Source: CAZFBA01 sp964517135
GTDB lineage: Bacteria; Cyanobacteriota; Vampirovibrionia; JBFMGH01
Direction: 5' to 3'
Length of the DNA stretch: 45,719 nt
Assembly (NCBI GenBank): GCA_964517135.1
Contig: CAZFBA010000033.1
Location: 1-45,719 of the forward strand
A program made the translations under genes and the position numbers. Shown one piece after another: positions 32,453-41,643 of the stretch (its first letter is position 1; each line of letters opens with the position of its first letter). The notes under the pieces are model-generated. The model did not search any database and had not been told where the DNA came from. It saw only the letters and a program-made list of their open reading frames with translations.

Positions 32453-33454
32453 ATGAAAGCTGTTAAAATAATCGGAATCGGCTCTTATGCTCCAGAAACA
32501 GTCATAACAAACGAAGATCTTTCTAAAATTGTTGATACCTCTGATGATTGGATCAAATCTCGTACAGGTATCAGTAAAAGACACATTGTCAGTGGCAATG
32601 AAACAGCTCTAAGTCTTGCAACAAAAGCCGCAAAAGAAGCTTTAGAGTTTGCAGGAGAAACCCCTGAATCAATAGACCTTATTATTGTTGCAACCTCTAT
32701 GCCAGATAACCTCTACCCATCCTGTGCTTGCGAACTTCAAAGAGAGCTGGGTATAAAAGAAACTGTTGCCTTTGATGTGGTTGCTGCTTGCAGCGGGTTA
32801 ATCTTCGCTATGGGCGTTGCAAAACAGTTCCTGAAAGACAATACATACAAAAAAGCTCTTATTGTTGGAGTAGATATACACTCAAGATTTCTTGACTGGG
32901 AAGATAGATCTACCTGCGTGCTCTTTGGTGACGGAGCAGGAGCAATGCTATTAACTTCCGATGAGGATCTTTCAAAAGATGAAATTCTTGCTATTGACCT
33001 GAATTCAGACGGCTTTAGAGGTAAAGAGCTAACTATTCCACTTAGTGGAAACAATTGTCCGATAGTAGAAGCTAATGACCAGAAACCATCAACAGTTTAT
33101 ATGAACGGAAGAGAAATTTTCAAGTTTGCTGTTACTGAAGTGCCAAAAACTATAAGAAAAGCCCTCGAAATGGCAAACCTGACAATTAATGATATGGATT
33201 ATCTTATACCACATCAGGCTAATAAAAGAATTATTTCTGCAATAGCAGAAAAACTGGGTATAAATGAAGAAACCGTAATCTCAAACCTTGAAGAATACGG
33301 TAATACATCAACTGCATCAATACCTCTGGCAATGACAGAAGCTATTGAAAAGGGTATTATTAAACCCGGTCATACACTTGTCATTACTGGCTTTGGTGCT
33401 GGCCTTACCTGGGGTGCAGCTGTTATTAAATGGAATGCAATAGATAAAAGATAA
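32453..33454 (+). CDS. fabH: Beta-ketoacyl-ACP synthase III
   Basis: 333 residues. It condenses acetyl-CoA (or another primer) with malonyl-ACP to start fatty-acid synthesis. The catalytic triad is visible: Cys in VAACSGLIFAMG, His in LIPHQANKRI, and Asn in EEYGNTSTAS. WIKSRTGISKRHI, a primer-side motif, and GFGAGLTWGA at the C-terminus are typical. It lies 18 bases after plsX and 24 bases before fabD. The sequence does not tell straight-chain from branched-chain primer preference. Confidence 0.97.
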   Translation: MKAVKIIGIGSYAPETVITNEDLSKIVDTSDDWIKSRTGISKRHIVSGNETALSLATKAAKEALEFAGETPESIDLIIVATSMPDNLYPSCACELQRELGIKETVAFDVVAACSGLIFAMGVAKQFLKDNTYKKALIVGVDIHSRFLDWEDRSTCVLFGDGAGAMLLTSDEDLSKDEILAIDLNSDGFRGKELTIPLSGNNCPIVEANDQKPSTVYMNGREIFKFAVTEVPKTIRKALEMANLTINDMDYLIPHQANKRIISAIAEKLGINEETVISNLEEYGNTSTASIPLAMTEAIEKGIIKPGHTLVITGFGAGLTWGAAVIKWNAIDKR

Positions 33455-33478
33455 ATTGACTATAAAGAGGTTTATTTT

Positions 33479-34414
33479 ATGAGTAATATAGCTTTAATAT
33501 TTCCCGGACAGGGTTCACAAGCAGTAGGAATGGGTAAAAATTTCTATGAAAATTCTGATATCGCTAAAAATATCTTCGATAACGTAGATTCAATCCTTGA
33601 AAAACCACTGTCAAAACTGTGTTTCGATGGCCCTGAAGAAGAGCTAATGCAAACTATTAATACCCAACCGGCCATTTTAACAGTATCAATTATTGCTTAT
33701 GAGCTTTTAAGATCTAAATTTGACGTTGAAGCTAAATATACTGCCGGTCATAGCCTTGGAGAATATTCTGCACTATATGCCAGCAACGTTCTTGACCTTG
33801 AAAGCGTTGTAAAACTTGTAAAAAAACGTGCCCAATTAATGCATAACGCACCAAGAGGTGCTATGTCAGCTATTTTGGGCTTACCACAAGAAGCAGTAGA
33901 ACAGGTTGTTGAAAAAGCTTCTTCAAAAGGTATCGTTACAATAGCAAACTATAATACACCTGAACAGCTTGTTATATCTGGAGAACCAGATGCCGTTAAC
34001 TATGCCTCTGAACTTGCAAAAGAAGCAGGGGCAAAACGAGCCCTTGCCTTACCCGTTAGTGGAGCATTTCACTCACCACTAATGGAAGAAGCCGCCAGAA
34101 ATTTTGCAGAAGAAGTAAATCAATATCAATACTGCACACCTAAATCTGCTGTTATAACAAATGTTGATGCAAAACCCTCTGAGGAAGGTTTTGAGCAAAA
34201 ACTTATAAAACAAATATACTCATCAGTTCTGTGGACTCAAACAATGGAATATATTAAAGATCAAAATATCAATACTTTTATTGAGCTTGGCCCAGGAAAA
34301 GTTCTTGCAGGAATGGTTAAAAAGTTTGACAGAAAACTTAAAGTCTATAATATATACGATATGGAATCTCTGGAAAATACTTTAAACGCACTGGGAGCCA
34401 GTTTAAACGTTTAA
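33479..34414 (+). CDS. fabD: Malonyl-CoA:ACP transacylase
   Basis: 311 residues. It moves malonyl groups from CoA to ACP. The family opening FPGQGSQAVGMG, the nucleophile motif GHSLGEYSAL with the active Ser, the histidine in GAFHSPLMEEAA and the segment LGPGKVLAGMV are all present. An AAAGAGG precedes the ATG. It belongs to the same operon between fabH and fabG. Confidence 0.97.
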   Translation: MSNIALIFPGQGSQAVGMGKNFYENSDIAKNIFDNVDSILEKPLSKLCFDGPEEELMQTINTQPAILTVSIIAYELLRSKFDVEAKYTAGHSLGEYSALYASNVLDLESVVKLVKKRAQLMHNAPRGAMSAILGLPQEAVEQVVEKASSKGIVTIANYNTPEQLVISGEPDAVNYASELAKEAGAKRALALPVSGAFHSPLMEEAARNFAEEVNQYQYCTPKSAVITNVDAKPSEEGFEQKLIKQIYSSVLWTQTMEYIKDQNINTFIELGPGKVLAGMVKKFDRKLKVYNIYDMESLENTLNALGASLNV

Positions 34415-34429
34415 TAGAAAGGATATAAA

Positions 34430-35164
34430 ATGACAGATAATAAAGTAGCAGTAATTACTGGTGGACTTCAGGGCATAGGAAAATCCTGTGCTTTAAGATT
34501 CGCTGCAGCCGGCTATCATATTGCTATTAACGATATAAAAGAGCCCGATGACCCGGTTACACAGGATACCCTGAAAGAAATAACATCTAAAGGCGTTAAA
34601 GCTTTTTATGTTAAAGCTGATGTCACAAACGCAACCCAGGCAGAAGAGTTCGCCAGTAAAATCGTTGAAGCCCTCGGTAGAATTGATGTTCTCGTAAATA
34701 ACGCCGGTATCACTAAAGATAACCTGTTTATTAGAATGTCCAAACAGGACTGGGAAACCGTCCTCAATATTAACCTGACAGGCGTTTTTAATATTACAAA
34801 ACCAATTATAAGAATTATGATGAAACAAAAATCAGGGGCAATTGTTAATATGGCCAGTATATCAGGTGTTATGGGCAATCCCGGACAGGCTAACTATTCT
34901 GCATCTAAAGCAGGGCTAATAGGGCTGACAAAAACACTGGCTAAAGAGTTTGCCAAAAAGAATGTCAGAGTTAATGCCGTAGCACCGGGTTTTATTGACA
35001 CCGCTATGACTGAAAAACTTGACAGAGAAAAGCTTGTTGATTTTATACCTATGGCAAGACTAGGCAAACCTGAAGAAATAGCTGACACGGTGTTCTTTCT
35101 TGCCGATAGCGCAAGCTACATAACAGGACAGGTTATAAATATTGATGGTGGACTTGTTATGTAA
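34430..35164 (+). CDS. fabG: 3-oxoacyl-ACP reductase FabG
   Basis: 244 residues, a short-chain dehydrogenase. It uses NADPH to reduce beta-ketoacyl-ACP. ITGGLQGIGKSCALRFA is the cofactor loop and NNAGITKDNLF the NNAG motif. The Ser and Tyr-x3-Lys of the catalytic triad lie in MASISGVMG and YSASKAG. NVRVNAVAPGFIDTAMT and ITGQVINIDGGLVM complete the family pattern. In a fab operon this is almost certainly the true FabG rather than another SDR. Confidence 0.96.
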   Translation: MTDNKVAVITGGLQGIGKSCALRFAAAGYHIAINDIKEPDDPVTQDTLKEITSKGVKAFYVKADVTNATQAEEFASKIVEALGRIDVLVNNAGITKDNLFIRMSKQDWETVLNINLTGVFNITKPIIRIMMKQKSGAIVNMASISGVMGNPGQANYSASKAGLIGLTKTLAKEFAKKNVRVNAVAPGFIDTAMTEKLDREKLVDFIPMARLGKPEEIADTVFFLADSASYITGQVINIDGGLVM

Positions 35165-35199
35165 TTCTTTACAAATCCACAATTTTTTAATGGATTATG

Positions 35200-35205
35200 T
35201 ATAAT
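35200..35205 (+). promoter_or_regulatory. Possible internal promoter -10 box before acpP
   Basis: A perfect TATAAT lies in the fabG-acpP gap, 62 bases before the ACP start. No good -35 box sits 16-18 bp upstream (CCACAA), so it is tentative. The higher demand for ACP than for the enzymes makes an internal promoter plausible. Confidence 0.35.
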
Positions 35206-35266
35206 TTTCAAAAGTGTAGAATTAAATAATTTGTAATTAATTAAATTTGCAGGAGGAAAAGAAAAA

Positions 35267-35503
35267 ATGAGTACAGATACTCTTGAACGTGTAAAAAAAG
35301 TAGTAGTTCAACAATTAAGCGTTGAAGAACCAGAAGTAACAATGGAAGCCAGTTTTACTAACGACCTTGGTGCAGATTCTCTCGACCAGGTTGAACTGGT
35401 TATGGCATTTGAAGAAGAATTTGGTGTAGAAATACCGGATGAAGATGCCGAAAAGATTGTCACAGTTAAGGATGCAGTTGATTATATAAATTCTCATGCA
35501 TAG
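35267..35503 (+). CDS. acpP: Acyl carrier protein
   Basis: 78 residues, highly acidic. The phosphopantetheine Ser lies in the LGADSLDQVELVMAFEEEF motif, at about residue 39. It carries growing acyl chains in FASII. The 102-base gap from fabG holds a TATAAT at 35200-35205 and the inverted repeat AATCCA/TGGATT. This could allow extra ACP expression from an internal promoter, as is common. A strong AGGAGGA lies 9 bases ahead of the ATG. Confidence 0.98.
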   Translation: MSTDTLERVKKVVVQQLSVEEPEVTMEASFTNDLGADSLDQVELVMAFEEEFGVEIPDEDAEKIVTVKDAVDYINSHA

Positions 35504-35512
35504 GATGAAGTT

Positions 35513-36769
35513 ATGGATTGTAATTCCAAAAGAGTCGTAATAACTGGTATAGGAGTAATCAGCCCTTATGGTGTAGGGTATGATCTCCTCTGGGAAAATG
35601 TTCTGGCAGGAAATAGCTGTATTAAGGAAATAACTGTCTTTGATACAACTAACCACCCAAGCCGTATTGCAGGTGAATTTACTGATTTTAACGCTAATGA
35701 TTATCTGGATCGCAAACTGGCCAGAAGAATGGACAGATTTACTCAATTTGGTGTCATTGCAGCCAGATTAGCTGTTGAAGATGCCAGACTCGATATATCA
35801 AAAGTTGATAAAGCCCGGTTTGGTGTTTCTGTTGGTAGTGCTGCTGGTGGCATGCATACTATAGAGGCACAGCATCTTAATCTAATCAATAAAGGGCCAA
35901 CACGGTGTTCACCGTTTACAGTGCCAATGATGATTGTAGATATGGCTGCTGGTCAAATTTCCATTGATCTTAATGCTATGGGTCCTAACAAGGCCACTGT
36001 TTCTGCCTGCGCTACTGCTGCACATTCACTTGGTGATGCTATGCACCTTATAAAACTTGGGTATGCTGATGTTATGGTTGCAGGTGGTACAGAAGCTGTA
36101 ATTACTCCGCTGGCTATGGCAGGTTTTGGTATAGCAAGAGCCCTGTCATTCCGGAATAATGAACCTGTTAAAGCAAGCAGACCCTGGGATAAAGACAGGG
36201 ACGGGTTTGTTATGTCTGAAGGAGCAGGCATTTTTATACTTGAAAGCCTTGAGCACGCCCTCGAAAGAGGTGCCAACATTTACGCTGAATTCACCGGCTA
36301 TGGCCCATCTGCAGATGCTAATGAAATTGTTGCTCCCTGTGAAGACGGCGCAGGAGCTGTTATAGCAATGAACTCTGCACTAAAATTTGCAGGCCTGAAA
36401 CCTGAAGATATACATTATCTTAATGCTCACGGTACATCTACACCACTGGGAGACCTTGCAGAAGTAAGAGCTATTAAGAAAATCTTTGGAGATTATGCTA
36501 ATAATGGCTTGCTGGTTAGCTCAACAAAGAGTATGACAGGCCACCTGCTGGGTGCTGCTGGCGGTATAGAAACAGCAGTTTGTCTGCTGGCAATGAGAGA
36601 TAGTATTATACCTCCAACAATCAATCTTGATAATCCTGATGATGAATGTGATCTAGATTTTGTGCCGCATAAAGCCAGAAAAGTTGATAGAGTTGATGCA
36701 ACAATGAATAATTCATTTGGTTTTGGCGGACATAATGCATCTCTTGTTTTCTCAAAATATAAAGAATAA
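35513..36769 (+). CDS. fabF: Beta-ketoacyl-ACP synthase II
   Basis: 418 residues. It elongates acyl-ACP by condensation with malonyl-ACP. The Cys-His-His active site is evident: VSACATAAHSLGDA (Cys), NAHGTSTPLGD (first His) and GHLLGAAGGIE (second His). RVVITGIGVISPYG is the usual opening, and NNSFGFGGHNASLVF closes it. It is the last gene of the operon, 9 bases after acpP, and is followed by a strong terminator. acc genes, fabZ and fabI are not in the window. Confidence 0.97.
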   Translation: MDCNSKRVVITGIGVISPYGVGYDLLWENVLAGNSCIKEITVFDTTNHPSRIAGEFTDFNANDYLDRKLARRMDRFTQFGVIAARLAVEDARLDISKVDKARFGVSVGSAAGGMHTIEAQHLNLINKGPTRCSPFTVPMMIVDMAAGQISIDLNAMGPNKATVSACATAAHSLGDAMHLIKLGYADVMVAGGTEAVITPLAMAGFGIARALSFRNNEPVKASRPWDKDRDGFVMSEGAGIFILESLEHALERGANIYAEFTGYGPSADANEIVAPCEDGAGAVIAMNSALKFAGLKPEDIHYLNAHGTSTPLGDLAEVRAIKKIFGDYANNGLLVSSTKSMTGHLLGAAGGIETAVCLLAMRDSIIPPTINLDNPDDECDLDFVPHKARKVDRVDATMNNSFGFGGHNASLVFSKYKE

Positions 36770-36787
36770 TTAAAAACATACATGTTT

Positions 36788-36819
36788 AAAAGCGGGCTAC
36801 CTTAAAGCAGCCCGCTTTT
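36788..36819. terminator. Strong terminator after fabF
   Basis: AAAAGCGGGCT (36788-36798) pairs perfectly with AGCCCGCTTTT (36809-36819) around a 10-base loop. The stem includes an A-run and a T-run, so it can work in both directions. It ends the fatty-acid operon 19 bases after fabF. Confidence 0.9.
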
Positions 36820-37118
36820 AATACACAGTACAACTTGAATATTAAGTCAGTAATAGCAAAAGCAGGCAATATTACTAACTTTAATATTATCTTTATATCT
36901 TTTAACTTATATTAAATATAATTTAATTTAATAAAACTATTTGAAAGTCTTGCTTGTTGTGTTTTTTGAACATTCAAACAGAAAATATATGCAATTTTCA
37001 TCCTTAATAAATGATACAAAACGCAAGCGTGATGCTGTTTATGATATACTTTCATCAAATCAGATAAATAATCAAAATTGTTGTTGTAAGCTGGTTTAAA
37101 GAAAAGAGGTAAGCAAAA
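36820..37118. other. Intergenic region before hppA with extended -10 promoter
   Basis: About 300 AT-rich bases with no gene between the fabF terminator and hppA. TGATATACT at 37042-37050 is an extended -10 element (TG, one base, TATACT) and lacks a clear -35 box. It would give a leader of roughly 60 nt before hppA, whose ribosome binding site is AAGAGG. Confidence 0.45.
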
Positions 37119-39230
37119 ATGAGTTGGTATTTGATTTTTGCCATAGTAAGTGGATTGCTTGCCGTAGGCTTTGCTTTTTATCTAAGACATGGAGTATTAA
37201 GCCTTGGTGCAGGCTCTGACAAAATGCAAGAAATCGCTGCTGCTATTCAGGAAGGTGCACATGCCTATATGAATAGACAGTATCAAACTGTTTCACAGGC
37301 AGCAATAGTTATTTTTGCCATTTTACTTATAGCATTTGGAGTCAAAGAAGGATGGGTTTATGGCTGCTTGATATCCTTTGGCTTTTTAATTGGTGCTGCT
37401 TTAAGTGCTTTAGCAGGATATGTAGGTATGTTTACATCTGTTAAAGCAAATGTTAGAACAGCTGAAGCTGCTAAGAATGGTTTACCCGCAGCTCTTAAAG
37501 TAGCCTTTCAGGGTGGATCTGTAACTGGTTTAATGGTTGTAGGGTTCGGTTTATTAGGTGTAAGTGGTTATTACATGATCATAACCTCTGCATTCCCTGA
37601 TATAGTTAACCCTGTAGGCCCGCTGGTAGGTCTTGCTTTTGGTGCCAGTTTAATCAGCGTATTTGCCCGTCTTGGCGGAGGCATTTATACAAAAGCTGCT
37701 GATGTTGGTGCTGACCTCGTTGGCAAGATTGAAGCAGGTATACCTGAAGATGACCCACGTAATCCAGCTGTTATTGCTGATAACGTTGGCGATAATGTTG
37801 GTGACTGTGCCGGTATGGCTGCTGATTTATTTGAAACTTATGCTGTAACAGCTGTTGCTGTTATGTTACTTGGTTACCTTTTATTTTTGGATAAAGTAAA
37901 TGCTGTTCTTTATCCACTTGCACTTGGTGGTGTTAGCATTATTGCTTCAATTATTAGCACTTTCTTTGTTAAACTCAATGATGGAGATACAAAGATAATG
38001 AAAGCCCTTTATAAGGGTCTTATAGGAAGTGCTATTTTAGCTATTGGTGGTTTCTTATTTATTACTGTCATTATGATTCCGGATGGTTTGATTGCAATCA
38101 ACGGCAATTTTGTTTCTCCATCTAATCTCTTCTGGGCAGCTGTAATAGGTATTATTGTTACAGGTTTCATATTTTATATCACTGAAATGTTCACATCTGC
38201 TGAATTTGAATATGTTCAATCTATTGCTAAAGCTTCTGAAACAGGTCATGCAACAAACATCATTCAGGGTCTTGCAATAGGCTTAAAATCAACAGCCTTG
38301 CCGGTTATCGTTATTGTTGCCGGTATTATTTTTGCCTATCTGGCAGCAGGTCTTTACGGTATAGGTATTGCTGCAATGGCAATGTTATCTATGACAGGTG
38401 TTGTTATAGCACTTGATGCTTATGGCCCTATCACTGACAATGCTGGCGGTATTGCTGAAATGGCTAATATGGATGAAGAAGTAAGAAAAACTACTGATCC
38501 GCTTGATGCTGTTGGCAATACAACAAAAGCTGTTACCAAAGGTTATGCCATTGGTTCAGCAGGTCTTGCTGCTCTAGTATTATTTGCAAGTTACATTCAA
38601 GACTTAAAGAGAGTTGCAGAGCATTCTGGAAGGATTATAGATGAATCAATGTTCTCTCTTGCCGATCCATTTATCATTGCAGGTTTGTTTATTGGTGGTA
38701 TGGTACCATATATTTTTGGTGCACTGTCAATGGAAGCTGTCGGTAAAGCTGCCGGTGAGGTTGTAGAAGAAGTAAGAAGACAATTCAAAGAAATACCTGG
38801 CATTATGGAAGGAACCGCAAAGCCTGATTATGCCAAATGCGTTGATATAGTTACAAAAACAGCTATCAGAGAAATGATGTACCCTGCATTGTTACCAGTT
38901 ATAGTGCCAGTTATTGTTGTATTTATCGGTATGACAATTCAACCAGGCGAAATGGCTGCTGCTAAAATGCTTGGTGGTGTTTTGATCGGTAGTATTGTAA
39001 CTGGTATATTTGTTGCTATATCTATGACTTCAGGTGGTGGCGCCTGGGATAATGCCAAAAAATATATTGAAGACGGCAACTTTGGTGGCAAAGGTTCACC
39101 GGCTCACGCAGCAGCAATTACTGGTGATACTGTTGGTGACCCTTATAAAGATACAGCCGGCCCTGCTATCAACCCAATGATCAAGATTTTGAACGTTGTA
39201 GCATTGCTAATGGTTGTATTCATTATATAA
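37119..39230 (+). CDS. hppA: Membrane-bound H+-translocating pyrophosphatase (K+-independent type)
   Basis: 703 residues with about 16 membrane helices. It couples PPi hydrolysis to cation pumping across the inner membrane. The catalytic loops are present: DVGADLVGKIEAGIPEDDPR, NVGDNVGDCAGMAADLFE, and the C-terminal GDTVGDPYKDTAGPAINPMIK. The discriminating segment reads GNTTKAVTKGYAIGSAGL. Lys470 (with Thr473) occupies the position that is Ala in K+-dependent enzymes and Lys in K+-independent ones, so a K+-independent H+-pump is predicted. It is monogenic with its own promoter and terminator. It can recover energy from PPi made in biosynthesis, including FASII-linked activation, and complements PPDK in this window. 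Confidence 0.97.
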   Translation: MSWYLIFAIVSGLLAVGFAFYLRHGVLSLGAGSDKMQEIAAAIQEGAHAYMNRQYQTVSQAAIVIFAILLIAFGVKEGWVYGCLISFGFLIGAALSALAGYVGMFTSVKANVRTAEAAKNGLPAALKVAFQGGSVTGLMVVGFGLLGVSGYYMIITSAFPDIVNPVGPLVGLAFGASLISVFARLGGGIYTKAADVGADLVGKIEAGIPEDDPRNPAVIADNVGDNVGDCAGMAADLFETYAVTAVAVMLLGYLLFLDKVNAVLYPLALGGVSIIASIISTFFVKLNDGDTKIMKALYKGLIGSAILAIGGFLFITVIMIPDGLIAINGNFVSPSNLFWAAVIGIIVTGFIFYITEMFTSAEFEYVQSIAKASETGHATNIIQGLAIGLKSTALPVIVIVAGIIFAYLAAGLYGIGIAAMAMLSMTGVVIALDAYGPITDNAGGIAEMANMDEEVRKTTDPLDAVGNTTKAVTKGYAIGSAGLAALVLFASYIQDLKRVAEHSGRIIDESMFSLADPFIIAGLFIGGMVPYIFGALSMEAVGKAAGEVVEEVRRQFKEIPGIMEGTAKPDYAKCVDIVTKTAIREMMYPALLPVIVPVIVVFIGMTIQPGEMAAAKMLGGVLIGSIVTGIFVAISMTSGGGAWDNAKKYIEDGNFGGKGSPAHAAAITGDTVGDPYKDTAGPAINPMIKILNVVALLMVVFII

Positions 39231-39248
39231 AAGGATATTAAAAGACTG

Positions 39249-39281
39249 AAGTGGCAACTTTTAAAAGGTTGTCACTTTTTT
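39249..39281 (+). terminator. Intrinsic terminator of hppA
   Basis: AAGTGGCAAC (39249-39258) pairs with GTTGTCACTT (39268-39277, one mismatch). The T-run 39276-39281 follows. It lies about 20 bases after the hppA stop. Confidence 0.85.
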
Positions 39282-39365
39282 GTGCTCATATAGTAAATGT
39301 GTTTCAAATGCGTTAACTATAAGAAGCCTGTTTTCTTTAATACTGCAATCTTTGGTTTTACTCCT

Positions 39366-39425
39366 TTATAAAGATCAGTGCATAACCTAAAAATCTTTCA
39401 TTCAGGTTATGCATCAGTCTTTTAT
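39366..39425 (+). repeat. Dispersed palindromic repeat, copy A
   Basis: This unit has a left arm AAGATCAGTGCATAACCT (39371-39388) and a right arm AGGTTATGCATCAGTCTT (39404-39421), which are near-inverted copies (14 of 18 positions) around a loop. Nineteen bases (39398-39416) recur exactly, inverted, at 44207-44225. It is downstream of oppC's 3' end. Confidence 0.85.
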
Positions 39426-39441
39426 ATTGTATGGGTACTAC

Positions 39442-39482
39442 AACAAAAAATCTATCATTTTAGTTATACATTCATCTTAAAC
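39442..39482 (+). repeat. Dispersed repeat, degenerate half-copy A'
   Basis: AACAAAAAATCTATCATT (39442-39459) recurs exactly, inverted, at 44221-44238. The following TAGTTATACATTCATCTTAA resembles the right arm of copy A with several changes. It looks like a decayed tandem half-unit. Confidence 0.7.
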
Positions 39483-39523
39483 AGGTTTTCTTACAAAATC
39501 GCCAGCATACATTGCAAAAAGAA

Positions 39524-40672
39524 TTATGTTTGTCTCATTTTGCTTCTAGGATCAAGAATATCCCGGACAGTATCTCCGATCAGGTTAAAAGATAAAACTG
39601 CAAAGAAAATCAAAACGCCCGGGGTCAAAAGCCAGGGCCTGTGAATTACATTTGTGTAGTTCTGTGCCTCTTTTAACATATTACCCCAGCTGGCATCAGG
39701 CTGTTGAATACCCAGCCCTAAAAAGCTTAACGCTGATTCAGCCAGAATATAACCGGGAACAGCAAGCGTCATAGCGACTATTACATAGCTTGCTGTCTGC
39801 GGAATAATATGCCTGACTATTGTCCTTAGATTGCTCGCCCCCATTGCAATAGATGACTCAACAAACTCTAGATTCTTTATGGATAGAACCATACCTCTTA
39901 CAACCCGGGCAAAACCTGCCCAGCTAATAAACGCCAGTATAACCGTTATAAGGGCAAATCGCAGCCGGGCAGACATACCCTCAGGAAGAATCACTGAAAG
40001 AGTTATTAAAAGGTAAAAACTGGGTATGCTCATAATGGCTTCAGCAAGACGCATCATAAAAGCATCCACAAAACCACCATAGAAGCCCGATATACCACCA
40101 TATAGAAGCCCGATAGGAAAGGCAATAAACAGTGCAAAGAAACCAATCGTTAGCGAAACCTGGCCTCCATAGAGCAGGCGTGAGAAGTTATCCCGGCCAT
40201 TTATGTCAGTTCCCAGCAGGAAAATATATCCTCCTTCTTCAACACCAAAAAATCTCAAATTCATTGGTATAAGCCCGACAATTTTGTATTTTTCACCCGG
40301 CACAAAAAATTTAATATAATATTTTTTTTCTTTATCCTGAATATATTCCTGTTTGAGGGTTTGAATGTTAAATTGTCTGGTGTAATTGTATACATATGGC
40401 CAGCTCAACCTGCCTTCCTGGTCTATGAGATATATTTTAGTGGGCGGAGCATAGGTTAAGTCTCTGATACTGAACTCTTTCGAATAAGGTGCTAGCACAT
40501 CTGCAAAGAATGAAACAATATAAAGACTAACCAGAAGTATAAGAGCACAGAAGGCAATCTTATCTCTGGTTGTTTTCTTTACAATGCTGAATATATCAGA
40601 ATACCAGCGAGTAGTCTTAATTTTATCAGCAGGTTCCAGGTTTTCTTGTTCTTTTTCTAATTTCTCGTACAT
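39524..40672 (-). CDS. Oligopeptide ABC transporter permease, OppC/DppC type
   Basis: 382 residues. Six membrane helices: one near residues 40-60 and five in the C-terminal half. A long extracytoplasmic segment (about 62-165) follows the first, as in other OppC proteins of this size. The EAA-type coupling loop SIAMGASNLRTIVRHIIPQ (about residues 280-300) contacts the ATPase. YILAESALSFLGLGIQQPD ASWG-like sequence just after it is a family signature. It forms the transmembrane channel with the OppB-type protein. The start is two bases from the oppB stop, so the permeases are coupled. The 3' end lies next to a palindromic repeat. Confidence 0.93.
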   Translation of the reverse strand: MYEKLEKEQENLEPADKIKTTRWYSDIFSIVKKTTRDKIAFCALILLVSLYIVSFFADVLAPYSKEFSIRDLTYAPPTKIYLIDQEGRLSWPYVYNYTRQFNIQTLKQEYIQDKEKKYYIKFFVPGEKYKIVGLIPMNLRFFGVEEGGYIFLLGTDINGRDNFSRLLYGGQVSLTIGFFALFIAFPIGLLYGGISGFYGGFVDAFMMRLAEAIMSIPSFYLLITLSVILPEGMSARLRFALITVILAFISWAGFARVVRGMVLSIKNLEFVESSIAMGASNLRTIVRHIIPQTASYVIVAMTLAVPGYILAESALSFLGLGIQQPDASWGNMLKEAQNYTNVIHRPWLLTPGVLIFFAVLSFNLIGDTVRDILDPRSKMRQT

Positions 40673-40674
40673 AA

Positions 40675-41643
40675 TTATTCCAGCGTAATTCTTGGATCTA
40701 CAAATTTTAAAGCAATGTCAGCAAGAAGGTTTCCAACAATCAGCATAATGGCACCTATCATTAAAGAAGCCATAACAAGATTTGTATCGCCTTCTCTTAC
40801 AGCATTCAGTATTAGCGAACCCAGCCCCGGATAATTCAATACCATTTCTACTAGAGCTGCCCCGCTAAGAAGACTTGCAAACTCAAACCCTAAAAGGGTT
40901 ACAAGAGGGTTAACAGCATTTCTTATAGCGTGTTTTACGATTACAATAAATTCTGATAACCCTTTTGCCCTTGCAAATTTAACATAATCAGCTTCAAGAA
41001 CGTCAAGAAGGTTTGCTCTCATCTGTCTCTGGATACCTGCAACTGAGATAGTACCTATAACCGTAACAGGAGCAATTAAATGATAGGCAAGATCTTTCAT
41101 TTTCTCAAATAAAGTCATCTCTTCAAAGCCAACACTGGTTAACCCTCCTACAGGCAGAAGGCCTGTTTGAACAGCAAAAATTAACATCAGAAGGGCAAAG
41201 AAAAACGAGGGTACGGCCATGCCTATAGACGCCAGTATAGTTAATATTCGATCCATTGAAGTCCGCCAGTTAAGGGCGGCAAAAACACCCAGCGGTATAC
41301 CTATCATCCATGAGACAAATATAGATATGCTAATTAACAATATTGTGTTAGGAACTCTTTCCACAATACGTGAATTAACTGATTGATTTGTCAGAGATAC
41401 ACCCATATTACCCTGAAGAAAATTAGCTACCCAGCTAAAATATTGTATATAAAGAGGTTTATTTATGCCCAGCCGCTCTTCTTCTTTTTTTATAGTATTT
41501 TCAGACACCCCTGGGGTTAGCTTTAGCTGCGTTAATGGGTCGATAGGACTGGTTTTCATGACTACAAACCCTATTATAGATACAAAAACCAGTATTGGAA
41601 TCGTATGAATAATTCTCTTTAGTATGTATATTGGAATCGACAT
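40675..41643 (-). CDS. Oligopeptide ABC transporter permease, OppB/DppB type
   Basis: 322 residues with six membrane helices. The N-terminal helix and TSPIDPLTQLKLTPGVSENT loop are typical of the OppB group. The segment ARAKGLSEFIVIVKHAIRNA is the EAA coupling loop, followed by LLGFEFASLLSGAALVEMVLNYPGLGSLILNAV. It pairs with the OppC-type permease to move peptides or nickel-type ligands inward. Its ATG shares one base with the stop of the binding protein gene at 41643, so translation is coupled. Confidence 0.94.
   Translation of the reverse strand: MSIPIYILKRIIHTIPILVFVSIIGFVVMKTSPIDPLTQLKLTPGVSENTIKKEEERLGINKPLYIQYFSWVANFLQGNMGVSLTNQSVNSRIVERVPNTILLISISIFVSWMIGIPLGVFAALNWRTSMDRILTILASIGMAVPSFFFALLMLIFAVQTGLLPVGGLTSVGFEEMTLFEKMKDLAYHLIAPVTVIGTISVAGIQRQMRANLLDVLEADYVKFARAKGLSEFIVIVKHAIRNAVNPLVTLLGFEFASLLSGAALVEMVLNYPGLGSLILNAVREGDTNLVMASLMIGAIMLIVGNLLADIALKFVDPRITLE

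Noticed and set aside
39366..39482. CRISPR-like array
   Set aside because: There are only two adjacent, degenerate units with no regular spacing or spacers, and no cas genes.
39378..39644. 88-codon ORF on the plus strand
   Set aside because: It is made of the palindromic repeats and the antisense of the oppC 3' end; no ribosome binding site or domain.
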